Below are positions 6,751 through 13,303 of a stretch of DNA of 13,303 nt, piece after piece (position 1 is the stretch's first letter; the number at the start of each line of letters is the position of its first letter). The DNA comes from an uncultured Oscillospiraceae bacterium (lineage in GTDB: Bacteria > Bacillota > Clostridia > Oscillospirales > Oscillospiraceae), in the NCBI GenBank assembly GCA_934597535.1, contig CAKTRT010000029.1, forward strand, positions 1 through 13,303. Reading direction: 5' to 3'. The position numbers and the translations under genes are program-made. The notes beneath the pieces were generated by a model. It did not search any database, was not told the DNA's origin, and worked only from the letters and a program-made list of their open reading frames with translations.

Positions 6751-7461
6751 GTGAAACGCTGCCATGCGCTGCCGCTATTACTGCTGCTCACATTGCTGGG
6801 ATTGCTCTTCTGTAAAGACCGTACCGCTGCCGTATCCGCGGCCGCCGGTGCACCATGTATCGCCCTGACTTTTGACGACGGTCCCTCGCCGCAGACGACG
6901 GAAGCACTGCTGGACGGATTGAAGGAACGCGGTGCGCATGCCACATTCTTTCTCATCGGCGAGCAGATCGCAGGCAACGAGGCGCTTGTGCAGCGCATGA
7001 AGGAGGAGGGGCATCAGGTAGGCAACCACAGCTTTACCCACGTGCGGCTGGATGCGGCGGGCGATCGGGAGCTTGCGGAGATCGCCGAAACCGATGCCGC
7101 ACTGCGCGGCCTGCTGGGCAGCGGTTCCTATTGGATCCGGCCGCCATGGGGCTTTTCAAGCGACGCCCTCAAGCAGAGCGTCTCCGTCCCGCTCATCTTC
7201 TGGACGGTGGACACGATGGACTGGAGCGTGCGCAGCCGTGACCTTGTGGCGCACTGCATCGTCCAAAACGCGAAGGATGGCGATATCGTCCTGCTGCACG
7301 ACCCTTATCAGACGAGCGTGGACGCTGCATTGCAGGCCATCGATACGCTCAGCGCGCAGGGATACGCTTTTGTTACGCTCGAGGAGCTGTTCGCGCGCGC
7401 CGGCGTCTCGCCGGAGGAAGGGCATTTCTACCTGCGTGCAGACACGGAGGTGGCGTGGTAA
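6751..7461 (+). CDS. Polysaccharide deacetylase (NodB domain), exported or membrane-anchored
   Basis: 236 residues from GTG 6751. Residues 1-20 hold a short basic start and a leucine-rich hydrophobic stretch, a signal peptide or anchor; Cys21 is not in a good lipobox (LLFC). The NodB domain follows with all catalytic motifs: TFDDGP (40-45, catalytic base and metal Asp), HSFTH (93-97, metal His pair), RPPWG (130-134), DTMDW and LLHD, the last with the catalytic His. Such enzymes remove N-acetyl groups from peptidoglycan or other N-acetylated polysaccharides outside the membrane. In spore formers the short single-domain kind includes PdaA/PdaB-like cortex enzymes, but assignment to one of these is not supported by sequence alone. 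ATG 6745 is an alternative start, adding two residues. No GC-rich terminator follows. Confidence 0.93.
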   Translation: MKRCHALPLLLLLTLLGLLFCKDRTAAVSAAAGAPCIALTFDDGPSPQTTEALLDGLKERGAHATFFLIGEQIAGNEALVQRMKEEGHQVGNHSFTHVRLDAAGDRELAEIAETDAALRGLLGSGSYWIRPPWGFSSDALKQSVSVPLIFWTVDTMDWSVRSRDLVAHCIVQNAKDGDIVLLHDPYQTSVDAALQAIDTLSAQGYAFVTLEELFARAGVSPEEGHFYLRADTEVAW

Positions 7462-7508
7462 CAGCTCTGCCTTTTCCTCTTTTTTTGCAAAAAACGCGAA
7501 ATTAGGAC

Positions 7509-7537
7509 TTGCAATTTGCAGAAAGATGTGTTACTCT
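7509..7537 (+). promoter_or_regulatory. Possible promoter for tRNA-Pro
   Basis: TTGCAA (7509-7514), 17-base spacer, TACTCT (7532-7537), about 30 bases before the tRNA. The -35 box is good; the -10 box matches the consensus poorly. Confidence 0.4.
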
Positions 7538-7567
7538 ATCTAAGCTGATGTGAGCAGCAAGTCCGAT

Positions 7568-7643
7568 CCGGGTGTGGCGCAGTTGGTAGCGCGCTTGACT
7601 GGGGGTCAAGAGGCCGTGAGTTCAAGTCTCGCCACTCGGACCA
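7568..7643 (+). tRNA. tRNA-Pro, anticodon GGG
   Basis: 76 bases with CCA encoded. Acceptor CCGGGTG (7568-7574) pairs with CACTCGG (7633-7639, one G-U), discriminator A7640. The D arm is GCGC/GCGC with loop AGTTGGTA. The anticodon stem is CTTGA/TCAAG with 7-base loop CTGGGGG, placing GGG at 7601-7603. The variable loop is 5 bases, and the T arm GTGAG/CTCGC encloses TTCAAGT. All arms pair, so the gene looks functional. It is a single-gene unit ending in its own terminator. Confidence 0.97.
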
Positions 7644-7644
7644 T

Positions 7645-7697
7645 GCAGAGTGTCCTTATAGGATCTGAGTATCCTGTAATGGACACTCTGCTTTTTT
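7645..7697 (+). terminator. Terminator of tRNA-Pro, long two-part hairpin
   Basis: GCAGAGTGTCC (7645-7655) pairs with GGACACTCTGC (7681-7691). An inner helix, TTATAGGAT with ATCCTGTAA (one G-U), extends it around a 6-base loop; TTTTTT follows. It begins two bases after the encoded CCA. Confidence 0.92.
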
Positions 7698-7977
7698 ATT
7701 TCCTGAAAAGTTCATACCGAAAGGCGTTCAATGAGACTTTGGCGCCATCAAATTTACCGTATTTGCCCTATTTGCTCAACGGCAAAACGCACGCACTATC
7801 CATATCGACGCTTTCAATGGCGATTTTTCCGTCTACTTGCGTATAAGGTTCTTTGGCGCTTACAAATCCATGCTCAAACTTCAAATAAACAGTCCCGTTT
7901 TCACAAGCGATATCGTTCACGACCGTATCATGTAAGCTATACGGCATATTTATTTGCTGCTTAGATCTTGTTGCCAT
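7696..7977 (-). pseudogene. Small ORF interrupted by an in-frame TAG, family not recognised
   Basis: From ATG 7977 the frame reads 69 codons to TAG (7768-7770). In the same frame it then continues 23 codons (GKYGKFDGAKVSLNAFRYELFRK) to TAA (7696-7698). The composition of both parts looks protein-like and basic-aromatic, unlike an antisense shadow, and the stretch is A+T-richer than its neighbours, which suggests an acquired or decaying gene. No signal peptide or membrane segment is seen, and no known motif is recognised. The start is uncertain: TTG 7989 and an internal ATG at 7947 are alternatives and none has a strong Shine-Dalgarno site. It lies 33 bases downstream of the solute-binding protein gene on the same strand and could be read from that transcript. 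A genuine 69-residue protein ending at the TAG is the alternative to a nonsense-mutated gene of about 92 codons. Confidence 0.45.
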
Positions 7978-8010
7978 TTTGCGTCTCAAAATTCCGATTT
8001 GATGTCTCCC

Positions 8011-9555
8011 TCATCCCCTGTCGAAGTGTACCGTCCAGCCCTCGAAGCCGTAAAACGGCGAGGAGACCGTGGGCGTGAGTCCTTCAACAAGTCCCTCGGG
8101 CGTGAGCACCGAGAGCGATTTGAACGCGATGGGGGCGAAGGGCACGCTTTGGCCGAGATAACGGCAGAGCGCCGCGGCGCTTTGTTCCGATTCTTCCGCA
8201 AGAAAGGCGTCCAGCAGCGTTTCGCACGGCTCGTCGGCGTAGCCGCCGTAATTCAGCGCGCCGCCTGAGCGCACGAGCGCGGAGATGTCCCAGTCGGCCG
8301 TCAGCCGCACCTCGCCGAGATAGAGGTCGAAAATGCCGCTCTCGAGCGCCGTGAGATAGTCGCTCCACGGCAGGGCGCGCACGGTGACCGTCAGCGCGCC
8401 TTGCGTCAGCATGCGGCTAAGATAGTCCGCGATAGAGACCTTGAACGAATCGCCCTCGTGAACGAGCAGCGTCAGCGTGCGAGGGCGTTCGGCCGTGATG
8501 CCGGCGGTCTCCAGCGCGGTGGAAAGCGACGGCGCGGCCAGCGCTGCGGAAAGCTCGGCGGGATAGACTGCGCTGCCCGGCACGATGGGGAAGCGCGCGG
8601 CCTCCGCGTGGCCGGCAAGGTAGCCGGTGACGATCGTGGCGCGGTCAAACGCGCCAGCGATGGCAGAACGGAGCGAAGCGTCGGACAGCGGCGCGCGCTG
8701 CGTGTTGAAGCCAAGGTAGATCATGTTCGCCGTCGCGAAGTCGGTGAGCGCCGTATCCGCGCTGCGAAGGTCGCCCGTGCCGCTTGTCAGGTCGGCCGAG
8801 AGCAGGTGCACCTCGCGCGAGGAGAAGAGATAGGAGGCGGTGTCGGCGTCCTTGACGGCGCGGAGCTCAATGCGCTCGAGCGGCAGTGATTTGCCCTGCC
8901 ACCACTCGCCGCTGCGCTGAAGGTGCGCACCCTCGCTGTCGGTGACGTAAAGGTACGGCCCGGTGCCGAGCGGCACGGCGGCCTTTTCCGAGCCGGACTT
9001 GACGATGGGGATATCCAGCAGCGCGGGAAAGGCACTGCTGGCGCGCGAAAGGGTGATGACGAGCGCGCCGCTGCTGGTACGCATCGAGACGACGTTTGCA
9101 AAGCGCGCGCCGTAGCGCTCGCTTTCCGAAGCCCGGCGCAGCGCGGCCAGCACATCGCTTGCCGTCAGGCTGCTGCCGTCAGAAAAACAGACGCCCTCGC
9201 GGATGGAAAACGTGTAGACGGTGCGCTCATCGTTGCACGTATAGCCGCTGCACAGGACCGGCTGCGGAGAAAAGCGCCAGTCCAGAGCAAAGAGCCCCTC
9301 GTAGAGCAGTGACCCCACCGTCTGCTGCAGCCCGTCGGGACAAGTGATGGGGTCGAAGCTGGCGTTTTGCAGATACGGCAGAGCAAAGGCTGTAATGGGG
9401 CTGAGGGCGGAGTCCTCCTGCGCGGCGCCGCCGTCTGCGGGGGTGTCTGTCCAGAAGTCGCCGCCATCGTCGTCCGGTTCGTCTGCGCTCCAGCAGCCGG
9501 AGAGCGAGAGCGCGAGCGCAAGCGCGCACAGCAGCGCGAGAAACCGGCGCGTCAT
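8011..9555 (-). CDS. ABC-transporter solute-binding lipoprotein, family 5 (peptide/nickel type)
   Basis: 514 residues. Residues 1-21 are a lipoprotein signal peptide (MTRR, leucine/alanine-rich core, lipobox LSGC with Cys21), followed by an acidic, Gly-rich linker to about residue 45. The rest follows the SBP family 5 plan: LLYEGLFALDWRFSPQPVLC, then YTFSIREGVCFSDGSSLTASDVLAALRRA, the motif region typical of OppA/DppA-like proteins, then PLGTGPYLYV and IYLGFNTQRAPLSDASLRSAIAGAFDR. It should sit outside the membrane and deliver an oligopeptide or similar ligand to a permease. No permease or ATPase gene is next to it. ATG 9555 is chosen because GGAGG lies 7 bases upstream and the lipoprotein signal starts there. 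Its ATGA overlaps the stop of pgeF, so the two are translationally coupled. Confidence 0.93.
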   Translation of the reverse strand: MTRRFLALLCALALALSLSGCWSADEPDDDGGDFWTDTPADGGAAQEDSALSPITAFALPYLQNASFDPITCPDGLQQTVGSLLYEGLFALDWRFSPQPVLCSGYTCNDERTVYTFSIREGVCFSDGSSLTASDVLAALRRASESERYGARFANVVSMRTSSGALVITLSRASSAFPALLDIPIVKSGSEKAAVPLGTGPYLYVTDSEGAHLQRSGEWWQGKSLPLERIELRAVKDADTASYLFSSREVHLLSADLTSGTGDLRSADTALTDFATANMIYLGFNTQRAPLSDASLRSAIAGAFDRATIVTGYLAGHAEAARFPIVPGSAVYPAELSAALAAPSLSTALETAGITAERPRTLTLLVHEGDSFKVSIADYLSRMLTQGALTVTVRALPWSDYLTALESGIFDLYLGEVRLTADWDISALVRSGGALNYGGYADEPCETLLDAFLAEESEQSAAALCRYLGQSVPFAPIAFKSLSVLTPEGLVEGLTPTVSSPFYGFEGWTVHFDRG

Positions 9556-10373
9556 CGCGCCGCCTCCGTCATGCAGATGACCGCCGCCATGCCGCCGCGC
9601 CTGTCGCCCATCGCGCGGTGCGACCAATAGCGCTCGGGATGACATTTGGTGCAGTCGGGGTGCACGTCGATATGCGAGGGGTCGATCCCCGCGCGCAGCA
9701 GCCACAGACGGTTGATGCCCTTGAGGTCGATGTGATATTTTTCGCCGCGCTGCTCAATGCGCTCATCCATTGCGGGATCGAGCAGGGCAAAAAACTGATC
9801 GGCCACCTCCTGCCCGACCTCAAAGCAGCATTTGCCGATGCTCGGGCCGATGGCCGCGCGCAGCGTGTACGGCTCGGCGCCGTAATAGCTCATCATCGAC
9901 ACCGCCGCCTTGAGCGCGATGCCGCTCGCCGCGCCGCGCCAGCCGGCGTGCACCGCGCCGATGCAGCGCGAGGTGGGGTCGTAGAGCGTGATGATGCAGC
10001 AGTCTGTGCCGTAGACGAACAGGGGGAGATCCGTTTCATTCGTGATGAGCGCGTCGGCATCGTAGGGGCGGTCGTTCCAGAGGATCCTGCCCGCATCTTC
10101 CGTGCGCGCCACGCGCACAAGGTCGGAGTGGATCTGGCGGCAGCCGACGGCACGGTTCGCGTCAAAGCCTACGGCTGCGCCGAGACGGCGGTAGTTTTCC
10201 AGTAAGTTTTCGCTGCGGTCGCCTTTGTTGTCGGCAAAGTTGAGCGAATCGTAGGGCACGGGACTCACGCCGCCGTGCCGCGTGGTGAAGGCATGGACAG
10301 TGCCGCCCGCGGCGGAGATAATGTCGGATGTGTCGTAGATGAGACCGTTTACGCTGTGTTCGGTGAAAGACAT
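9552..10373 (-). CDS. pgeF: Peptidoglycan editing factor PgeF (YfiH/DUF152, laccase-domain family)
   Basis: 273 residues, cytoplasmic. The family acts as an amidase that removes L-Ser wrongly placed at position 1 of the UDP-MurNAc peptide, keeping L-Ala there; many databases still call it polyphenol oxidase. Signature blocks are present: FTTRHGGVS (29-37), QIHSD with His82, GTDC with Cys125, and VHAGWRG with His142; His82, Cys125 and His142 match the expected zinc ligands. IGPSIGKCCFEVG follows, and the C-terminus has the usual NTHRRGE-type region as SHRAMGDRRGGMAAVI. Length is slightly above the usual 240-260. ATG 10373 has AAAGGAGG with an 8-base spacer. It is the first gene of an apparent two-gene unit with the solute-binding lipoprotein. 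Confidence 0.95.
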   Translation of the reverse strand: MSFTEHSVNGLIYDTSDIISAAGGTVHAFTTRHGGVSPVPYDSLNFADNKGDRSENLLENYRRLGAAVGFDANRAVGCRQIHSDLVRVARTEDAGRILWNDRPYDADALITNETDLPLFVYGTDCCIITLYDPTSRCIGAVHAGWRGAASGIALKAAVSMMSYYGAEPYTLRAAIGPSIGKCCFEVGQEVADQFFALLDPAMDERIEQRGEKYHIDLKGINRLWLLRAGIDPSHIDVHPDCTKCHPERYWSHRAMGDRRGGMAAVICMTEAAR

Positions 10374-10464
10374 CAAAAGAGCCTCCTTTTTGTTTCCCCA
10401 AAAGGGGGTGGGTTCTTCGCGCGCTGCGCGGGATGATAATGCAGCGCTGGACGCTGCTGCCGGT

Positions 10465-10504
10465 CAAAGGGGGTATTCTCTTCTCGAAGAGAATACCCCC
10501 TTTG
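10465..10504. repeat. Perfect 19-bp palindrome, left end of the inverted element
   Basis: Arms 10465-10483 (CAAAGGGGGTATTCTCTTC) and 10486-10504 are exact reverse complements with loop TC. The same design as 10970-11009 and 2533-2568. It lies 92 bases upstream of the pgeF start codon. Confidence 0.93.
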
Positions 10505-10604
10505 TATCCCCCAGAGAAGGACGAGGGGAGGCCCCCTCGACCCCCGACATTGCAGGCGTGCAGCTTGAAGGGCTGCACGCGCTGCGCAATGGAAGTGCCT
10601 GCGT

Positions 10605-10773
10605 GGCGGCATTGCTTCGCTCGCCGCCATTGGGCGTGTGCTAGACGATTTGTGGCTGCTCCTACTATCCGCTGCCGCTCTGCGTACTGTGTTAAAGTGC
10701 GGACTGATCGCCTTCTATCGAAAATGCGCACATTCCTGATAGTGCGCCCTGCGGCGAGCGAAGCAATGCCGCC
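10605..10773. repeat. 23-bp exact inverted repeat with 123-base loop inside the element
   Basis: 10605-10627 and 10751-10773 are exact reverse complements over 23 bases (core ATTGCTTCGCTCGCC). They are out of register with the outer inverted pairs, so this pair was probably added or moved separately, or forms an inner hairpin. The loop 10628-10750 contains one half of the CGCTGCCGCTCT pair. Confidence 0.85.
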
Positions 10774-10969
10774 TCGGCAGGCGGTAGCAAGTTTGTAGAA
10801 ATTTGTAGTAGGCGGTGATTGCTGAGACTTTCGATAAGATTCGAGAGCGGCAGCGAAGATAGAAGTAACCCAAGTCGTATAGCAGCAAACCTGAGCAGGC
10901 ACTTCCACTCCGGAGGCATTGCACTCCTTCAAGCCCGAGACTGCCGCTCGAGCCTTTCTCTGGGGGTTC

Positions 10970-11009
10970 CAAAGGGGGTGTTCTCTTCGAGAAGAGAACA
11001 CCCCCTTTG
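10970..11009. repeat. Perfect 19-bp palindrome, right end of the inverted element
   Basis: Arms 10970-10988 (CAAAGGGGGTGTTCTCTTC) and 10991-11009 are exact reverse complements with loop GA. It differs from the left palindrome by A to G in one arm and the matching T to C in the other. It lies 53 bases beyond the secA stop and may help end that transcript, though no T-run follows on the minus strand. Confidence 0.93.
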
Positions 11010-11062
11010 AGCTCCGTCCCCACAGGCCGTGGGGGAGAATTTCTATCACTTACAGGTGATGC

Positions 11063-13303
11063 TCATCTGCCGCAGCACTGCTTATATTTCTTCCCGCTGC
11101 CGCAGGGGCAGGGATCGTTGCGCCCAATCTTCTGTACCTTGCGGGGCTGCTTTTTCACCGTACCGTCGCCGGCGGTGGTGGCGACCAGCCCCTCGGCCAC
11201 GCGCTCACGCTTGACCTCATTTTCCGTCTTGATGCGTGCGGAGAAGATGCGGCGCACCGTTTCGTTCTGGATGGCGGAGATCATATCCTCAAACATCGTG
11301 AGGGATTCCTGCTTATAAACGTCGATGGGCTTGTTGTTGCCGTAGGACTGCAAGCGGATGGCCTGGCGCAGCTCGCTCATCGCGTCGATGTGATCCATCC
11401 AGTACTCATCGACCACGCGCAGCAGCACCACGCGCTCGAGCTCGCGCATGATGGGCGAGGTGACGGCGGCCTCCTTGGCCTCGTAGTACTTCTCGGCGGC
11501 TTCATAGAAGCGGTCGGTCAGATCGTCGGCGGAAAGGCCGGAAAGGGAAGAAGCATCCACAGCGCCGCGCGGGAAGTACGTGCCCTCGCAGCTCTTGAGC
11601 GCGTCGGCGCGATGCTCGTCGTCGGTCTTGTCGTGCTCGCCGAAGGCGAAGGCGACCTGACTTTCGATGCTGCTTCTCAGCATGTTCAAAACGGTCTGCT
11701 TGATGTCCATGCCGTCGAGCACCTGCTTGCGCTGGCCGTAGATGATCTCGCGCTGCTTGTTCATCACGTCGTCGTATTCGAGCGTGCTCTTGCGGTACTG
11801 GAAGTTGCGGGACTCGACGCTCGTCTGCGCGTTTTCAATCGCCTTGGAGAGCGTCTTGTTTTCAATCGGCGTATCCTCGTCGAGGTTGAAGCGCTCCATC
11901 AGGTTCGTGATGCGCTCGCCGCCAAACAGGCGCAGCAGATCGTCTTCAAGCGAGAGGTAGAAGCGCGTCTCGCCCGGGTCGCCCTGACGGCCGGCACGGC
12001 CGCGCAGCTGGTTGTCGATACGGCGGGAATCGTGGCGCTCCGTGCCGATGATGAAGAGGCCCCCTGCCTCGCGGACCTTGTCCGCCTCACCGCTGATCTC
12101 TTCGCGGTGCTTTTCAAGGGCCTTGGCGAACATATCGCGCGCGTCGAGGATCTCCTTGTTGTCGGTCTCGGCGTAGCCGGTCGCCTCGGCGATGAGCTCG
12201 TCGCTGAGACCCGCCTTGCGCAGATCGGTCTTTGCCATGTACTCGGCGTTGCCGCCGAGCATGATATCGGTACCACGGCCGGCCATGTTCGTTGCGACCG
12301 TGACTGCGCCGAGCTTACCGGCCTGCGCGACGATCTCGGCTTCCTTTTCGTGGTTCTTCGCGTTTAAGAGGTTGTGCTTGATGCCCTCGCGGGAGAGCAG
12401 GTAGGAAAGCTTTTCGTTCTTTTCGATCGACACCGTGCCGACCAGCACCGGCTGGCCCTTGGCGTGGCACTCTTTTACCTGCCTGATGACGGCGCGGTAC
12501 TTCGCGGCCTCGGTCTTGTAGACGACGTCGGGGTCGTCGATGCGGGCGAGGGGGCGGTTCGTCGGCACCTCGATAATGTCGAGGTTGTAGATCGTGCCGA
12601 ATTCCTCTTCCTCGGTGAGCGCCGTGCCGGTCATGCCGGAGAGCTTGTCGTAGAGACGGAAATAATTCTGGAAGGTGATGGTTGCAAGCGTCTTGCTCTC
12701 TCGCGCGACCTCGACGTGCTCCTTGGCCTCGATGGCCTGATGCAGACCGTCGCTGTAGCGGCGGCCGAACATCAGTCGGCCGGTGAACTCATCGACGATG
12801 ACGACCTGGCCGTCCTTGATGACATAGTCGATATCGCGTTTCATCGTGCCGTGGGCCTTAAGAGCCTGGTTGATGTGGTGCGCGATGGTGGAATTTTCGG
12901 GGTCGGAGAGGTTCTCAAGGCCGAAGAATTCCTCAGCCTTTTTCACGCCGCGGGCGGTCAGCGTTGCGGTCTTGGCCTTTTCATCGACGATGTAGTCGGC
13001 CGTTTCGTTCACATCTTCCTCCTCCTTGTCATCGCTCTCAGTGATGACCTTTTTGCGGAAGGTGCGCACAAGGCTCTCCGTGCGGGAATACAGCTCTGTG
13101 GACTTCTCGCCCATACCGGAGATGATGAGCGGCGTGCGCGCTTCATCGATGAGGATGGAGTCCACCTCGTCCACAATGGCGAAGGCGTGCCCGCGCTGGA
13201 CGAGCTCGCTTGCGTAGATGGCCATATTGTCGCGCAGATAGTCGAAGCCCATCTCGTTGTTCGTGCCGTAGGTGATGTCGGCGGCGTAGGCCTTGCGGCG
13301 CTC
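11063..13303 (-). CDS. secA: Preprotein translocase ATPase SecA, C-terminal part (5' end outside window)
   Basis: 746 residues are visible and the frame stays open to the window edge ([27 protein letters not shown]); roughly the first 170 residues with Walker A are missing. SecA drives proteins through SecYEG at the cytoplasmic face of the membrane. Seen in order: the Walker B/DEAD region [19 protein letters not shown], the preprotein-binding domain (about 13000-12650), [70 protein letters not shown], the helical scaffold and wing domain, a linker, and the zinc-binding SEC-C tail [16 protein letters not shown], which binds SecB or ribosomes in relatives. The tail and length indicate the housekeeping SecA1 rather than a SecA2. 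No clear T-run terminator follows; the nearest structure is the palindrome at 10970-11009. Confidence 0.98.
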   Translation of the reverse strand, partial: ERRKAYAADITYGTNNEMGFDYLRDNMAIYASELVQRGHAFAIVDEVDSILIDEARTPLIISGMGEKSTELYSRTESLVRTFRKKVITESDDKEEEDVNETADYIVDEKAKTATLTARGVKKAEEFFGLENLSDPENSTIAHHINQALKAHGTMKRDIDYVIKDGQVVIVDEFTGRLMFGRRYSDGLHQAIEAKEHVEVARESKTLATITFQNYFRLYDKLSGMTGTALTEEEEFGTIYNLDIIEVPTNRPLARIDDPDVVYKTEAAKYRAVIRQVKECHAKGQPVLVGTVSIEKNEKLSYLLSREGIKHNLLNAKNHEKEAEIVAQAGKLGAVTVATNMAGRGTDIMLGGNAEYMAKTDLRKAGLSDELIAEATGYAETDNKEILDARDMFAKALEKHREEISGEADKVREAGGLFIIGTERHDSRRIDNQLRGRAGRQGDPGETRFYLSLEDDLLRLFGGERITNLMERFNLDEDTPIENKTLSKAIENAQTSVESRNFQYRKSTLEYDDVMNKQREIIYGQRKQVLDGMDIKQTVLNMLRSSIESQVAFAFGEHDKTDDEHRADALKSCEGTYFPRGAVDASSLSGLSADDLTDRFYEAAEKYYEAKEAAVTSPIMRELERVVLLRVVDEYWMDHIDAMSELRQAIRLQSYGNNKPIDVYKQESLTMFEDMISAIQNETVRRIFSARIKTENEVKRERVAEGLVATTAGDGTVKKQPRKVQKIGRNDPCPCGSGKKYKQCCGR

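Larger units (their letters stand above)
10465..11009. repeat. 545-base intergenic element with imperfect inverted symmetry and terminal palindromes
   Basis: Most of the 689-base gene-free stretch between pgeF and secA. Both ends are perfect palindromes. Further inverted pairs, moving inward: CCCCCAGAGAAGG (10508-10520) with 10953-10966 (one extra base); GCTTGAAGG (10563-10571) with 10926-10934; TGGAAGTGCCTGC (10590-10602) with 10895-10907; CGCTGCCGCTCT (10670-10681) with 10844-10855; and TATCGAAA (10716-10723) with 10829-10836. The order is collinear, so two diverged copies of one unit of about 270 bases appear to lie head to head. No target duplication and no transposase is seen. The open frames that cross it are low-complexity shadows. 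Confidence 0.8.

Noticed and set aside
5100..6998. 632-codon minus-strand open frame antisense to the NSS transporter and the start of the deacetylase
   Set aside because: The translation is rich in D, E, H, R and G as expected from the complement of a hydrophobic, G+C-rich coding strand. The plus-strand genes have complete family motifs, good ribosome sites and a terminator lying within this span.
7481..7494. TTTTTTGCAAAAAA as a terminator for the deacetylase gene
   Set aside because: A+T-only palindrome without a GC-rich stem; not a normal intrinsic terminator.
7550..7846. 98-codon plus-strand open frame over tRNA-Pro and downstream
   Set aside because: Its first part is the tRNA and terminator read as protein (the typical VAQLVARLTGGQEAVSSSLATRT artefact).
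9556..9705. 50-residue N-terminal extension of the solute-binding protein
   Set aside because: It overlaps pgeF coding sequence, has Arg-rich shadow composition, and would bury the lipoprotein signal peptide; ATG 9555 has a Shine-Dalgarno site and a correctly placed lipobox.
10381..10440. Possible degenerate fourth palindrome copy (AAAAGGGGGTGGGTTCTTCGCG) just upstream of pgeF
   Set aside because: Only one arm resembles the family, and the sequence beyond it does not pair with it. The local CCCC/GGGG pairing is short, so it cannot be called a repeat copy.
11018..11034. CCCCAC...GTGGGG hairpin between the element and secA as the secA terminator
   Set aside because: Six-bp stem with no T-run on the minus strand; may be an incidental structure.
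10162..11049. 295-codon minus-strand open frame crossing the inverted element into pgeF
   Set aside because: It runs through both palindromes and overlaps pgeF in another frame. The translation is low-complexity (repeated REEHPL and KRIPPL from the palindromes) with no domain, and the real pgeF start has a strong ribosome site inside it.
11390..12367. 325-codon plus-strand open frame within secA
   Set aside because: Antisense shadow of a strongly conserved gene; composition rich in L, A, V and H without motifs or a ribosome site.

Overview
The window comes from a G+C-rich (roughly 60% by eye) endospore-forming Firmicute, most likely a gut Oscillospirales/Clostridia member. The reasons are an orphan spoVAF gene with a SigG-like promoter, a glutamate dehydrogenase of the Clostridium symbiosum type, Firmicute-type Shine-Dalgarno sites, and intergenic palindromic repeats of a kind I associate with that group. 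The genus assignment is inference. Both window edges cut genes: glutamate dehydrogenase on the left lacks its N-terminus, and secA on the right lacks its N-terminus.

Layout. 1-954 (+): 3' part of gdh, which converges with spoVAF (1019-2434, -) on a shared bidirectional terminator. 2435-2599: SigG-type promoter and a perfect palindrome. 2600-4000 (-): a DUF2156 (MprF-like)/GNAT fusion protein with its own promoter. 4111-5013 (-): a LysR regulator, divergent from 5178-6653 (+), a sodium:neurotransmitter-symporter (NSS) family transporter; the two promoters overlap. 6751-7461 (+): a NodB-type polysaccharide deacetylase. 7568-7643 (+): tRNA-Pro(GGG) with its own terminator. 7696-7977 (-): a small A+T-richer ORF broken by an in-frame TAG. 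8011-10373 (-): a two-gene unit in which pgeF overlaps a family 5 solute-binding lipoprotein gene by ATGA. 10374-11062: 689 bases without a gene, mostly filled by a 545-base element with imperfect inverted symmetry and a perfect palindrome at each end. 11063-13303 (-): secA.

Functionally this is mostly core and cell-envelope biology: nitrogen metabolism (gdh), spore membrane (spoVAF), wall editing (pgeF, the deacetylase), protein export (secA) and amino-acid uptake (NSS with LysR). I see no CRISPR array, phage module, transposase or toxin-antitoxin pair. The least explained signals are the palindrome family (three copies whose differences are compensated in both arms), the inverted element upstream of pgeF, the coupling of pgeF to an orphan peptide-type binding protein, and an NSS transporter with alanine where the gating arginine normally sits.
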